This document shows, in pieces, positions 24,031 through 33,653 of a stretch of 64,000 nucleotides of DNA; position 1 is the first letter of the stretch, and the number at the start of each line of letters is the position of its first letter. The stretch lies in assembly GCF_012489685.1 (NCBI RefSeq), contig NC_080046.1:64991984-65055983 (forward strand). Reading direction: 5' to 3'. Below the pieces are notes generated by a model that searched no databases, was not told where the DNA came from, and saw nothing but the letters and a program-made list of their open reading frames with translations. Both the position numbers and the translations under genes were made by a program. Origin of the DNA: Lotus japonicus. Its lineage: Eukaryota > Streptophyta > Magnoliopsida > Fabales > Fabaceae.

Positions 24031-24993
24031 TTAACGTGTTATTCTGAACCTCGTGTAACTTCTATAGTTTAAACACGAGCAACGGTCAAATAAAGTATTA
24101 TTAGGCGTAATAACTATAAAGTCAATGCTTAAACAATTTAAGTAAAATTGGTGCGTGGCATGTGCTACGAGAGTAATGGAGCGTATTATACTAGAATGAG
24201 AAGGAATAGTTAGAAGGTTACCATCGTTTGTGCGCTCTCCTCTGACTAGTCCGTCAGCTCCCTCGCCGCACGAGACATAGACTCCTCCCCGTGCAGCAGG
24301 ATGTCTTCCTCTTACCGTAGGCACAGATGGCTCAACCCTGGTTACATTGCAATCCTTGGCTTGATGCCCCGGGCGATTGCAGTTAAAACATAGAGGTCTC
24401 CCGTCTGGACACTTGTTAGAGTGGTGCCCCACCTTCTTGCACCTGTAACACGTTACTTGCTTCCTCGCCCCTTTAGATTTGGCAGGAAGTTTACCCTTCA
24501 TCTTGTTGTCAGACGGTCCCGCTTGGAACGTTCTACAGTTCACGGCCAAGTGCCCTATCTGGTTGCAATTAAAACATCGAGGCCCTTGGTCCAGACATGC
24601 ATTAGCATAGTGTCCATTCTTTCCACACCTGAAACATGTCACCTCAGGATGTGCCGATTGGCTTCCTGCCCCTGGAGTGGCAGTAGTCGAAGGCTTAAAA
24701 GAGCTTGGGGTAAAACCCCTCTCCTTCGGATGCTGATACGGCCCCAACTGACGGTACTCCTGAGAACCTGACCTCACTGGTCCTCCAGTTCCAGCTCGGT
24801 CCAACCTACTTTGCTGGTACTGGGACGCCTCGATTAGCGGTTGAGGTTGCTCACGGGCCGCCTCCTCAGCGCGTCTGTAAGCGTCCTCAGCAGCCTGATT
24901 CATCATTGCCTCAATCATGGTAGCTATTGCCTTCGCCATACGGTCAGGGCTCACCATCCTATGCTTAGTCAACAAACAGTTAGTACTCATCAT
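24031..24993 (-). CDS. Truncated retrotransposon Gag with four CCHC zinc knuckles (320 aa)
   Basis: After a short alanine/glutamate-rich N-terminus comes a Gly/Pro/Ser-rich linker and then four CX2CX4HX4C knuckles: CFRCGKNGHYANAC, CFNCNQIGHLAVNC, CYRCKKVGHHSNKC and CFNCNRPGHQAKDC. Knuckles bind RNA during packaging. The capsid-like core expected between the N-terminus and the linker is missing. After the knuckles the frame passes through a distorted protease-like segment (THQFYLNCLSIDFIV) and stops. Most chromovirus Gags carry one knuckle, so four is unusual. Confidence 0.85.
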   Translation of the reverse strand: MMSTNCLLTKHRMVSPDRMAKAIATMIEAMMNQAAEDAYRRAEEAAREQPQPLIEASQYQQSRLDRAGTGGPVRSGSQEYRQLGPYQHPKERGFTPSSFKPSTTATPGAGSQSAHPEVTCFRCGKNGHYANACLDQGPRCFNCNQIGHLAVNCRTFQAGPSDNKMKGKLPAKSKGARKQVTCYRCKKVGHHSNKCPDGRPLCFNCNRPGHQAKDCNVTRVEPSVPTVRGRHPAARGGVYVSCGEGADGLVRGERTNDGNLLTIPSHSSIIRSITLVAHATHQFYLNCLSIDFIVITPNNTLFDRCSCLNYRSYTRFRITR

Positions 24994-25153
24994 CGGATAG
25001 CATCTAACATACTATACAATATGATTAAGCAATAACTTCAATCAATTCTAAGCGACAAATCGCTTGGCAGACAATCAATTTTTTACTCTTTACAGAGTTA
25101 CACAACCTAGCACAGAAGACCTATTCCCCAAAAACTCCCGAAAGACTCGACAA

Positions 25154-25165
25154 GCTCTGATACCA
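25154..25165 (-). other. Primer binding site (initiator Met-tRNA type)
   Basis: On the minus strand TGGTATCAGAGC starts a few bases inside the 5' LTR (right copy). This is the complement of the 3' end of plant tRNA-iMet and is the classic plant LTR-retrotransposon primer site. It proves the minus orientation. Confidence 0.95.
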
Positions 25166-25168
25166 CAA

Positions 25169-28100
25169 TGTAACACCCCGATTTCGGTGGCGTCACTTTA
25201 GTAACCAAAGAAATAACTTAAGCGGAAAAACGTGAATTATTTTTTTTTTCGATAATGTAAGTAAAGGCAGAAAGAGATGAAACTCTAAAACGAAGATAAC
25301 AGAACTAATATACAATATGATTACAGCCCCCACTGTAAGTTGTAAACCACGTCACGAGTAAACCTCCAGTGACGGAAAGTAAAAGAGAGTAACGCCCGTA
25401 GGCAAAAGTACAAACCAAGGTAAAAATACTGTGTCCGCAACACTAAACCTCAAAATCTGAGAACAAGTTGGCCCAGCGGCCTAAAACAAGACCTCTTAGC
25501 CCAACCAACTCTCTGTGATCCCCGTAGAGGAACCACACAAAAAGCTATAGGCGGGAAACTACCCTGTCCCCAAAGAAACAATGACGGTCAGAGCTAAAAC
25601 TCTACTCCTACACTAATCCCTACTCGAGTAAGTCGCTCGGTGGCCAGCGGGGTCGACCACCCCTGAACCGTAGTCCTCCTAATCAAGCTTCTTCAACCTA
25701 GTTTCCCCTGGAGGGTGAACCATCGTGAACCGGTCCGCCATGGACATCTGACAAAGGCGTAGTCCGCCCAAACACACACAGAAGACGCGAGGGTCAACTC
25801 CAAAGAATTATATAAATAATAAAACCAGATATATAGGGTAATAATTATTTAGCCTCTCAGGCTTATACGTTTAGGGATAACATCCTAGGGTTGCATATAT
25901 CACAATGAATATAAAGATCATAATAACAATTAGCATGCCTCAAGTAGGATAAACAGGTACCAATCACACTCAGCAACTAAGTCAGCATGTATGTTGCATG
26001 AAATGCAATGCTGGGTAACAAAATGCATTCCGGAAGAAGGATGGACACCATCGAGTCAGCCCTAACACCGGCCAAAGTGGGACCATTCCGCTCGGGCGTC
26101 TCTTACACCACACAAAAGTAGTCAGATCAGCAGTGAACCCGTAGGTCTGCCATTCCGTCTGCTACTGAGGACCACCGTAGTGTCCTAAATATGGAAATCC
26201 GGGTCTTATGACCATTTTGGAATCCACCGAGGTCCGGTAATCCGCCGTGTATTAACCTCAAAATGAGTGCATGAATGCAAGTGATTAGCCAAACAACGTC
26301 TCCGACCTCACTCGACACGTCGTCACGTGTTCTAGCTAACTTATTGTCTCTAAAAAGCCTACCCTAAGGCAAACGTCGATTCTGCGACAAAATGAATTAA
26401 TCAAAAGAAGAAGAATGTACTTTGGAACTCATGGTTCCCGGCTAAACTTTAGATAGCCAATCAATAAACTGCTCATCGAGCGAAAAGGTACCGAAGTACT
26501 TGGAAACTTATAGTCTCCGGCTAAACTTTAGATAGCCAAACATTAAACTGCTCATCGAGCGAAAAGGTACCGAAGTACTTGGAAACTTATAGTCTCCGGC
26601 TAAACTTTAGATAGCCAAACATTAAACTGCTCATCGAGCGAAAGAGTATAAGCATACTCGGAAACTTGTAAGTTTCCTCAAGACTTGGACTCGACGACAC
26701 TTCTCATATCTTCAAGACCAATATTCAGGCTCTAAGCTCTTATCTAAATGTTGTTATCATTGTTCAAGGGGTTTAGAGATTGATTAATGTCTTATGAATT
26801 TCCTTTGAGAAAATAGATTTCGTTTAGTCTTATGATACTTCCTATGAGTTTCAGGGATCCCATAATCCCAATTAATTTCTGAGAAGGTCTCGATCCATTA
26901 AAATATAACAAGGTCCGAACTTCGTTCGTCCTTTCAAACTCTCTCAAAATCTCATAAAAATTCGGCATGACTTGCCCGTAATCCTCACTCCTCAGAATCT
27001 CAGGTACAAGTGGAATAGCATAAATAAAACAGCTCAGTCAAAAGCATAAACAGCATATTCCAACACATCCTAAGTTAACCATGTAGCACATAGCATGTGA
27101 ATCATTTAGCACACAATATCATGGCATCAATTACTCAACAAGGTCGGCCGAAGCCTCAGAGAACAATTCAGACATTTAGCAATTAAGTGCATAACACATA
27201 AATCAAGTCGAACTTGTCGACACCTAAAGCATTATCTAGTAATTCAGAGAGTAGCCCTCACCTGTTGGTTTTCCAGCTCGCTCCTTGGTCTTTCCTTCAC
27301 AATCTTCCTCCTCAAGTCCTCCGAATTCCTCAAACGAACCTTAAAGCAATTTCACAGAAATCAATCACAATGAGTCAGAAACTCAGCAAACAATAAGTCC
27401 TAGGGTCACACGGAACACTACAACTCCGTGGTACGACAATCTAACGCGTTAAGACAAGTTTTCGAAAAAGTCGGATTTCCTCCCCCCTTGGTATAGCTCT
27501 CGGCCACTTTCCTTAATTGGGAGGGTCGATTTTTCTTCGATCAAACTTGGTTCCTAGGTTAACATAAGCCGTAACTAAGACGGTTCTAAGCTCGGAAAAA
27601 TTTTCGGATCGAAAACTGATATAGGGGTAGTTTGGTCATTATTTTTAGCTCAAAATTTCAAAATTGGATTTTTGAAAAACAGATTGGATGGAGACGTCCA
27701 CAACGACGTTTATGACGACAAATCCTACTAGCACTAAGCCAAGACGATAGATTAGAGCTTAAAGGTTGCGACTTTACCGAAAAATGGGTATTTAAGGTAG
27801 AAATTGATCCCGGCGGCATTTCGTCGACATTTGACAAAATCTAATCCGCAGAACACGCTCAGGAGCATGCAGGGAAGAAGTTTAGACACTGAAATCAAGC
27901 TATTTGGACAATTTTACAAAAAGCTCCAAACTTTGAGCTCAGAAAAACATAGAAAAAGTCGACAGATCTGACGATCAGAAGCGAGATATAGTTTACCTAC
28001 CTCAAGGTCTTCGATTAGCAACGATCGGTGAAGAAAACGGGCAAAGATTCGCGAAAATCCGGATCCTCTCTTTCTCTCTAGCTGCTCACGGTTTTGGGGG

Positions 28101-28823
28101 AGGGAAATGGGTATTTTTTTGCAAAAATCTAATTTTCAAGCTATTTATAGGTTTTGGAAAAAGCGGAAAAAAGATTTTTTTGCGATTCCGATTTTTCCTG
28201 CGCGTTCCTCTGCGCATTCTAAGATAGGTTCTGGCGACAGAATTCCAGAACTCAAAACAGGATTCTTGGAATTAAACCAAAAGATTCCAAAATCGGCATA
28301 AGTCGGTGTAAGTCGGATTATCCCGAAAAACTACTTTTTGCAGTGATCGTCAGATGAGAAAACTTCCTTCTGAAGAAAGATTAGGAATGTTGAGAGAAAT
28401 AGGAGAACGCGGGTGGAATCTTCATTTGCAGCTCCGAATAGAAAAAGTCTTCATCGTCTGTCGATCTTAGGTTTCTCGAACTATCAGGGATTCCGTTTCG
28501 GCAAACTTCCGAGAATTGGAATTTGACGTTCGTACTTTCCAGGATTTCGCATCGAAATAATTGTTTAAGGACGGAAAAGAGAAGTTCTAACATTTCTCTG
28601 AGGATTTTTGGAATTAGTTTCCATCGTGTCCTAAAGCGTAAATTAACTATTCACTAATACCTTTGACCTAGGATTAAGCGTATGTTAGTCGTGCTATAAC
28701 TCTTTCGGTTTTTCGATAAATTCTTGGACTTTTCCTGAACCTTTTTCCTTCCCAAATTTATCTTAATCAAATAACTCTTTTATTTTATTCACTTATCCAA
28801 AGCGTTAAAACTTGGGCCTTACA
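25169..28823 (-). repeat. 5' LTR (right copy)
   Basis: 3655 bp, collinear with the left LTR at an offset of 8015 bp. Differences noticed: 25681 A (left G), 26005 G (left A), 27053 G (left A). It ends at 28823, followed by AGTTT. Confidence 0.95.
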
Positions 28824-29122
28824 AGTTTCACTCTATCTTTTTTTCACATGACTTGAGTTTTATTTTCTATTCTTTTATAAAGAGCTGACACTTTCGTTTG
28901 CGACCTTTGCTATTGAGCACGACAAATGTGTCGTTAAATCATTCACTATAATGTGTTAGGAAAAAACAAAAAACAAACATTCATTAAAAAAACTTACAAA
29001 TTTATGATTTCTTATAGCTAAAATAAATTTATTCTTTTAATCCATAAAATATCTTTTAAGAAATAACACAAAAAAAAAACAAAAATGGATGCCCCGTGCA
29101 TCGCACGGGTAAAAAATACTAG

Positions 29123-29726
29123 TACTTTATATAATTTTTTAATATATATTGTTTTTATATTAATGTATCAAAAAAAGTATTTCAATATTAAATAAAATTA
29201 ACAATAAAATTTATGATAATTAAGAAATTCCAAAGTGTAAAATATCATTGACTATTTCAAATTTTAAGTCAATTAATTTCTATATTTCTTTTATGTATTA
29301 ATATTTTCTTATTCAATAATACGCATAAACATATTAGTTAAAAGTGAATGACATATAATATTATTTAAATTTTTCAAAAAAGTTCTTAATATAGTTCATA
29401 TTTTATTGTGTTCTTAACTATTTTATTTTATACTTTTGATATATATATATATTATTACTTTATTTTATTTTATTCTTTTTGACTTTTTATGATTGATAAT
29501 TAATATTTCAACTCATTTTAATAGTGATGACTAACTTAAAATACTCGAATAAAGTAACTCAATCAATAGTTGTAATGACTAGCTTTACTATCTAAAGTGA
29601 GTCAATGTTTTGCTTATCAAAAAAAAAAAACTATCTAAAGTGAGTCACTCGCTTTCGATGAACCGGGCCTTGAAATAGTTGCATATTTATAACAATGATT
29701 CGCATAATAGTATCATCAAAGGTGCA
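29123..29726. other. AT-rich 5' flank of the S-protein homologue
   Basis: No coding sequence. At about 29590-29650 the words CTATCTAAAGTGAGTCA occur twice, about 47 bp apart, separated by an A-run. The promoter of the small secreted-protein gene must lie here, but no clear TATA box was assigned. Confidence 0.35.
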
Positions 29727-30128
29727 ATGTCTGTATTTCATAGATGTGTCATTTTACTTTGCTTATTTCTGCCAATAGTCTATGGTGGTTTTTTAGATCG
29801 AGTACATGTGAGAGTCACAAATAGTTTGGAGGGGGGTGTAGACTTAACACTTCACTGCAAATCTAAGGATGATGATCTAGGGGTGAAGGTTCTCCATACA
29901 GGTCAATTCTATGAATGGAGTTTCAGACCCAACTATTGGGGCACAACAGATTTTTATTGTTCATTTCAATGGTTAAATATCACAAAATGGTTTGATGTAT
30001 ACAAATCAAAAAGATATCCTGGCTATACATTTCTCCCATGGGAAGCACGACAAACAGGACCATGTTTAGTCAAAAGTCCAAGCGGATCTTCACAGTTTAT
30101 ATGTTTTGATTGGAATTCAAGTGATTAG
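29727..30128 (+). CDS. S-protein homologue (plant self-incompatibility S1 family), secreted
   Basis: A single-exon gene of 133 residues starting at ATG 29727, chosen because it directly precedes a signal peptide (MSVFHRCVILLCLFLP..VYG). The mature part has the S1 family plan: VRVTNSLEGG, LTLHCKSKDDDLGV, a YEWSFRPN strand, FYCSFQW, then GPC and FICFDW. That gives four cysteines in the family's usual places, enough for two disulphides. One N-glycosylation site (NIT) is present. The length fits the family (about 120-150). In Papaver one member is the pistil self-incompatibility determinant; most SPH proteins in other plants are small secreted proteins of unknown role, so no self-incompatibility function is claimed. 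AATAAA occurs about 46 nt after the stop. Confidence 0.9.
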   Translation: MSVFHRCVILLCLFLPIVYGGFLDRVHVRVTNSLEGGVDLTLHCKSKDDDLGVKVLHTGQFYEWSFRPNYWGTTDFYCSFQWLNITKWFDVYKSKRYPGYTFLPWEARQTGPCLVKSPSGSSQFICFDWNSSD

Positions 30129-30394
30129 AAAGGGTTTGTGTTTGATTATTATTGTATGTGATGGTATGAAATCAATAAAAATGAAGACTAAATAAAATAT
30201 AATATTATTATTATTTTTCTTGGGTAATTCGACTAATAATCTATGTTAACTAAGACATTCTTACACTGATAGCAATTAAACTAAATTCGAATAATATGTT
30301 AATTTCTGCTTTATAACTTTTTGTTTTTGTTTAACTTTTTAGAGACCTTCCTCTAAGGAATAAATGATAAAATTAATTACATAATGAAGTAAAA

Positions 30395-30600
30395 GCCTAC
30401 AAGAAAAATGATTTTTTAACATCTTCTGTAAGCCGACACTAATAAGACAAAAGTCGGGTATACTAAAGTCAATTTAGCGTCAGCTTATTGTCAATTCCGT
30501 GACTCAAGTTAAAGACTGAAGCTAACTATTTAGCGTCATTGGGGTGGCCGATGCTACACTTTCGCCGACAATATGCTCATACTACGTACACCCATAACGC
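30395..30600 (+). mobile_element. Possible degenerate CACTA end
   Basis: CCTACAAGAAAAATG resembles the CACTACAAGAAAAAT terminus with the first bases changed. It is followed by recurring TAGCGTC and GCCGAC words that could be subterminal repeats. No partner end was found. Confidence 0.3.
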
Positions 30601-30683
30601 TTCAACTAACACAAATTCATTAAGTTAACTTTGATCGTATGGGCTACTCCCTCCATAATTTAGAGAAGAAAAAATTCATCTAC

Positions 30684-30953
30684 TACTCCCTTCATTTCAA
30701 AATGACTATTGTTTAAGGTAATGTACACAGTTTAAAAAATCATTAACTGATATAAAATTTGACTAAAACACCCATCCCTATTTAAAGTTGACTTATGTAA
30801 AAAGAGAGAATGATAATTATCGGTCAAGTACTTAGTGAAAATTGTGATTTGTGAGAGTTAAAGTTGGTATGTGAGAAGATATGACAAATAATGACCATTA
30901 TATAAAACATAAGAAAAGTTAAAATAACAACAATTTTAAAACGAATGTAGTAG
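30684..30953. mobile_element. Stowaway-like MITE, diverged
   Basis: The left end is CTACTCCCTTCATTTCAAAA; the right end on the minus strand is CTACTACATTCGTTTTAAAA. This is a terminal inverted repeat of the TACTCCCT type, about 270 bp long, in an AT-rich, TA-flanked setting. Boundaries are accurate to a few bases. Confidence 0.65.
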
Positions 30954-32041
30954 TTAATTAACGGTAGCCTAAATTCTATTTTATCTTTTACGGGTAAGTT
31001 TATTTTTCTTTTTTCTCCAAATGGGCAAGGTTGAAAAAAAAAATTGTTCAAAAGGTTTTTTTTATCAAAAGGTTGAAAAATCTATATCTAATGAACTATA
31101 TTAATGGACGTGTTTTTACCAACTTATGCAACGAACTTAAACTCAGCCCATTTAAACAACCAAAACGGGCTTAAACTTCCCGAGAGAATTATCCACTGGA
31201 CTTATGTTAATTGCTACTGGGCCTACTTTTGCTCTTTCAATTTTGATGTAAAGAAAAAAGATGATGGTCTTTGACCAAAAAAAAAAGTGATGGTCTTATT
31301 ATGATGATAACTAGTTTTGGGAAGACAATAAGACCATCAGATCCGGCATGTTATAAATGCCGTTTGGCCTTCGAATGTTATAAATGTCATTTGACAACCC
31401 TCCATATATTAATTTAAAATATTACTAGTGTTCTTTACCCGTGCGTTGCACGGCGATTAAATTTATTGTAAAGATGAATTAGTAGTAATGTGTTTTAACT
31501 TAGTTTAGACTCTTTTCAGTAAGTATAAAAGATATGAAACCGAACATATGTTACAAACATGTAGATGAATGGACCACAATAAATATATTAATTTGATGAG
31601 GTTGTAAATACCTCACAGTGTCAATACTTGAATAGTAATAAAAACCAAGTTTTTAAGTAATGCATTACATGGAAATTGAAATAAGATAAACATAACAATG
31701 ACAGCAACATGAACCCTTATTCGAAATTGTAGTCCATGATTAATGATAAAGTCTTCATAACCGAGCTTGTTGTCAATAAAGCATATTTGAGCTATAGAAC
31801 CTAGAAAGGAAAAAAAAATTATTAGTGTAATAATCAGTAACCAATACAAATATAAATTGTGTATAATTTGAAGGTATTAAACAAACCTTATAGAAACGTC
31901 AATACACCTTCAAATTAGATGATCAATAAATTGCTTGATATCTTTTTATGCTGTAAAATAATAAAGAGAATAACCATATCAGTTTTCCTATTTCTAAAAT
32001 TTAAATTGAAATTAATTGTAAGATAAACAAACACTTACATG

Positions 32042-32697
32042 TCAAATATTATCGAAGACTTCTTGATACACTACGTTGCGTGTAGTGTTTGATACAACTC
32101 TTTCGTCATCTATGATGAGCATCTTCAACCCTTTTCTAGATGTAACTCTAGAAAGTGCAACATATAGCTGCTCGTGAGTAAAGACAGGCCTTGGCAAATA
32201 TAGTCCAACATGAGATAAATATTGCCTCTGACTTTTTTTATAGTCATTGCAAAACATAAAGTAACTGGGAATTGTCAGCGCTGGAATTTGAATGGAATGT
32301 CAAAATTAGATGAAGTTAAGCTCATCCTTGGAATAAATGTTGTTTCTCCCATCTTGTTTCTATTTAAAACAGTAGCAACAATTATATATTTAGTCAAAGC
32401 ATTGACTATCATTCGAGTGCCATTACACAACCCTGCAGCTTGGTCTATGTTTCGAATGAGCATGATAGAGACATCAACTTTCAGTTTAATTGCATGGTTT
32501 GGAATTCCAGAGCATTTGAAATCATTTAAGAATTCAGATGTAAACCATTCTGCATTGACACATGAATCTTCGTCTGACTTGCACGGAGTATCACAACTCA
32601 AAGATTCTGTTTCATCACCAGGAATCATTGCTAACATAAAGTTGTTGATTTCCTCTACACTTTCAAGTGTTGGTGCAAGGATCACTCTTTCTTGAAG
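32042..32697 (-). pseudogene. Helitron PIF1-like helicase, C-terminal fragment, frameshifted
   Basis: Reading on the minus strand, ILAPTLESVEEINNFML, IPGDETESLSCDTPCKSDED, SGIPNHAIKLKVDVSIMLIR and GLCNGTRMIVNAL match the end of plant Helitron helicases. A stop replaces one codon before [15 protein letters not shown] one-base shift in the run of A then leads to [20 protein letters not shown] and [20 protein letters not shown], the final helicase motif. The Walker A/B motifs and the Rep domain are missing. It is not functional. Confidence 0.88.
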
Positions 32698-33653
32698 TTA
32701 AACCTGAAGGTAATCTCCTTAAACGGCAAGACATTATTAAGATCGCAGAAGCTTCAGCTTCTCCACCCACTGCCTATCTTCGCATACTTCTTACTTCGAG
32801 GAATGATTACATTACACTTTACCTCTGAACCGGAACTCCCAATGAAAATCCAACTTTGAACACTCGCTTGAATAAGGTATTGCTTAACCCTTTTTGGAAC
32901 ATGCTACATGTAACAGAAAAAGAATGGAAGTTAATACATTAACAAAAAAGAATTCATGCAAACTGTCAAAGTTAGATAAATAGATTTGAATGTAACTTTA
33001 AACACACCAGCATGTAGTCCTTAGCTTGACAGGTGCTAAGGGTGTGAGTCCATATTAATTCATATTGTCCATTGAATTCTGGAATGAGCACGGGCTCAGG
33101 ATTTAGCCCTTCATTCTGATGATCTGGTAACCCAACGTCTGCAATAGGTCCTTCTTGAGAAACGTCATCAACCGAAACATCATTCATGCCAGGATTGTCA
33201 ACATGCAAAGGGCTTTTCGGTTGTTCAGTGTTGGGATAGAGAACTTCTTTATCCAGATAATCTTTTACATGGAAATGTAAGACAAAGTCACCAACATACC
33301 GGAGAGAGAAAAGACAATCTTCTTCAATCTTGTAGAAGTCACGCAACGCATAAAATCCTTCTGTCAGTTTAGGATCCGAAGGATTCATGTTGTATACAAC
33401 AACATGAGTATTCCCAACAGGGTCGATCAACGTCCATTGGTCTCTGAGCTCATCCTTGAAATTACGCACAAAATTTTTCGAAATAACTAAGTGAAGCTGC
33501 ATAAGTAAAATAAAAGAGAAGGTTAATTATTTAGATACGATAAGGGAGGGAAATTCATAGGAGTTGTGATTATAAACATACCTGCCACTTGTAACTTAGG
33601 ATAGGAACCCAACGCTTGTAGTTCAGTCATGGATAGTCTTCAATATTTTTCAT
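32682..33653 (-). pseudogene. Captured gene with two B3-like DNA-binding domains
   Basis: Proposed minus-strand exons: 33653-33582, 33496-33008 and 32903-32682, with GT-AG borders. The middle exon gives a B3-like domain: LHLVISKNFVRNFKDELRDQ, WTLIDPVGNTHVVVYN, LTEGFYALRDFYKI, then FSLRYVGDFVLHFHV. An acidic linker follows. A second B3 starts at WTHTLSTCQAKDYML and continues across the splice as HVPKRVKQYLIQASVQSWIF, KKYAKIGSGWR, FCDLNNVLPF, ITFRFNF. B3 domains bind DNA in plant transcription factors. Breaks: a stop in exon 1 (DYP*LNYKRW) and one in the second B3 (GWRS*SFCD). The frame ends at 32682-32684, inside the first codons of the helicase remnant but in another frame. Family identity is by motif reading; the exact B3 subfamily is unknown. 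Confidence 0.7.

Larger units (their letters stand above)
17154..28823 (-). mobile_element. Full-length, internally deleted LTR retrotransposon (chromovirus, Tekay-like)
   Basis: An 11,670-bp element with a perfect 5-bp TSD, AGTTT (17149-17153 and 28824-28828), and two LTRs of exactly 3655 bp each (17154-20808 and 25169-28823). Orientation is minus: gag and integrase frames, the tRNA-iMet primer site at 25154-25165 and the purine-rich tract beside 20809 all agree. The 4360-bp internal part has gag zinc knuckles, a scrap of protease-like sequence, a non-coding filler, the tail of RNase H, and an intact integrase with C-terminal chromodomain. Gag capsid and reverse transcriptase are missing, so transposition must have relied on another element. 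By eye the LTRs differ at only three positions (17666/25681, 17990/26005, 19038/27053) and have no indel, implying recent insertion. Confidence 0.95.
11854..29122 (+). mobile_element. Putative Helitron (plus strand), enlarged by two nested retroelements
   Basis: The right end is strong: CCCGTGCATCGCACGGG hairpin, then TAAAAAATACTAG, followed by T. This is a canonical plant Helitron 3' end. The left end is proposed at A|TCTATAAAGGGC because Helitrons start with TC after an A and this resembles the TCTATA start of the better-defined Helitron at 35454. Removing the nested solo LTR (12777-14950) and the full LTR element (17154-28823) with their TSD copies leaves about 3.4 kb. No Rep or helicase frame was recognised in what remains, so it would be non-autonomous. 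The pairing of these two ends is inference. Confidence 0.5.

Noticed and set aside
12777..28823. Pairing the 12777 LTR with one of the later LTRs as one large element
   Set aside because: The LTRs differ in length and sequence, and each block has its own perfect TSD.
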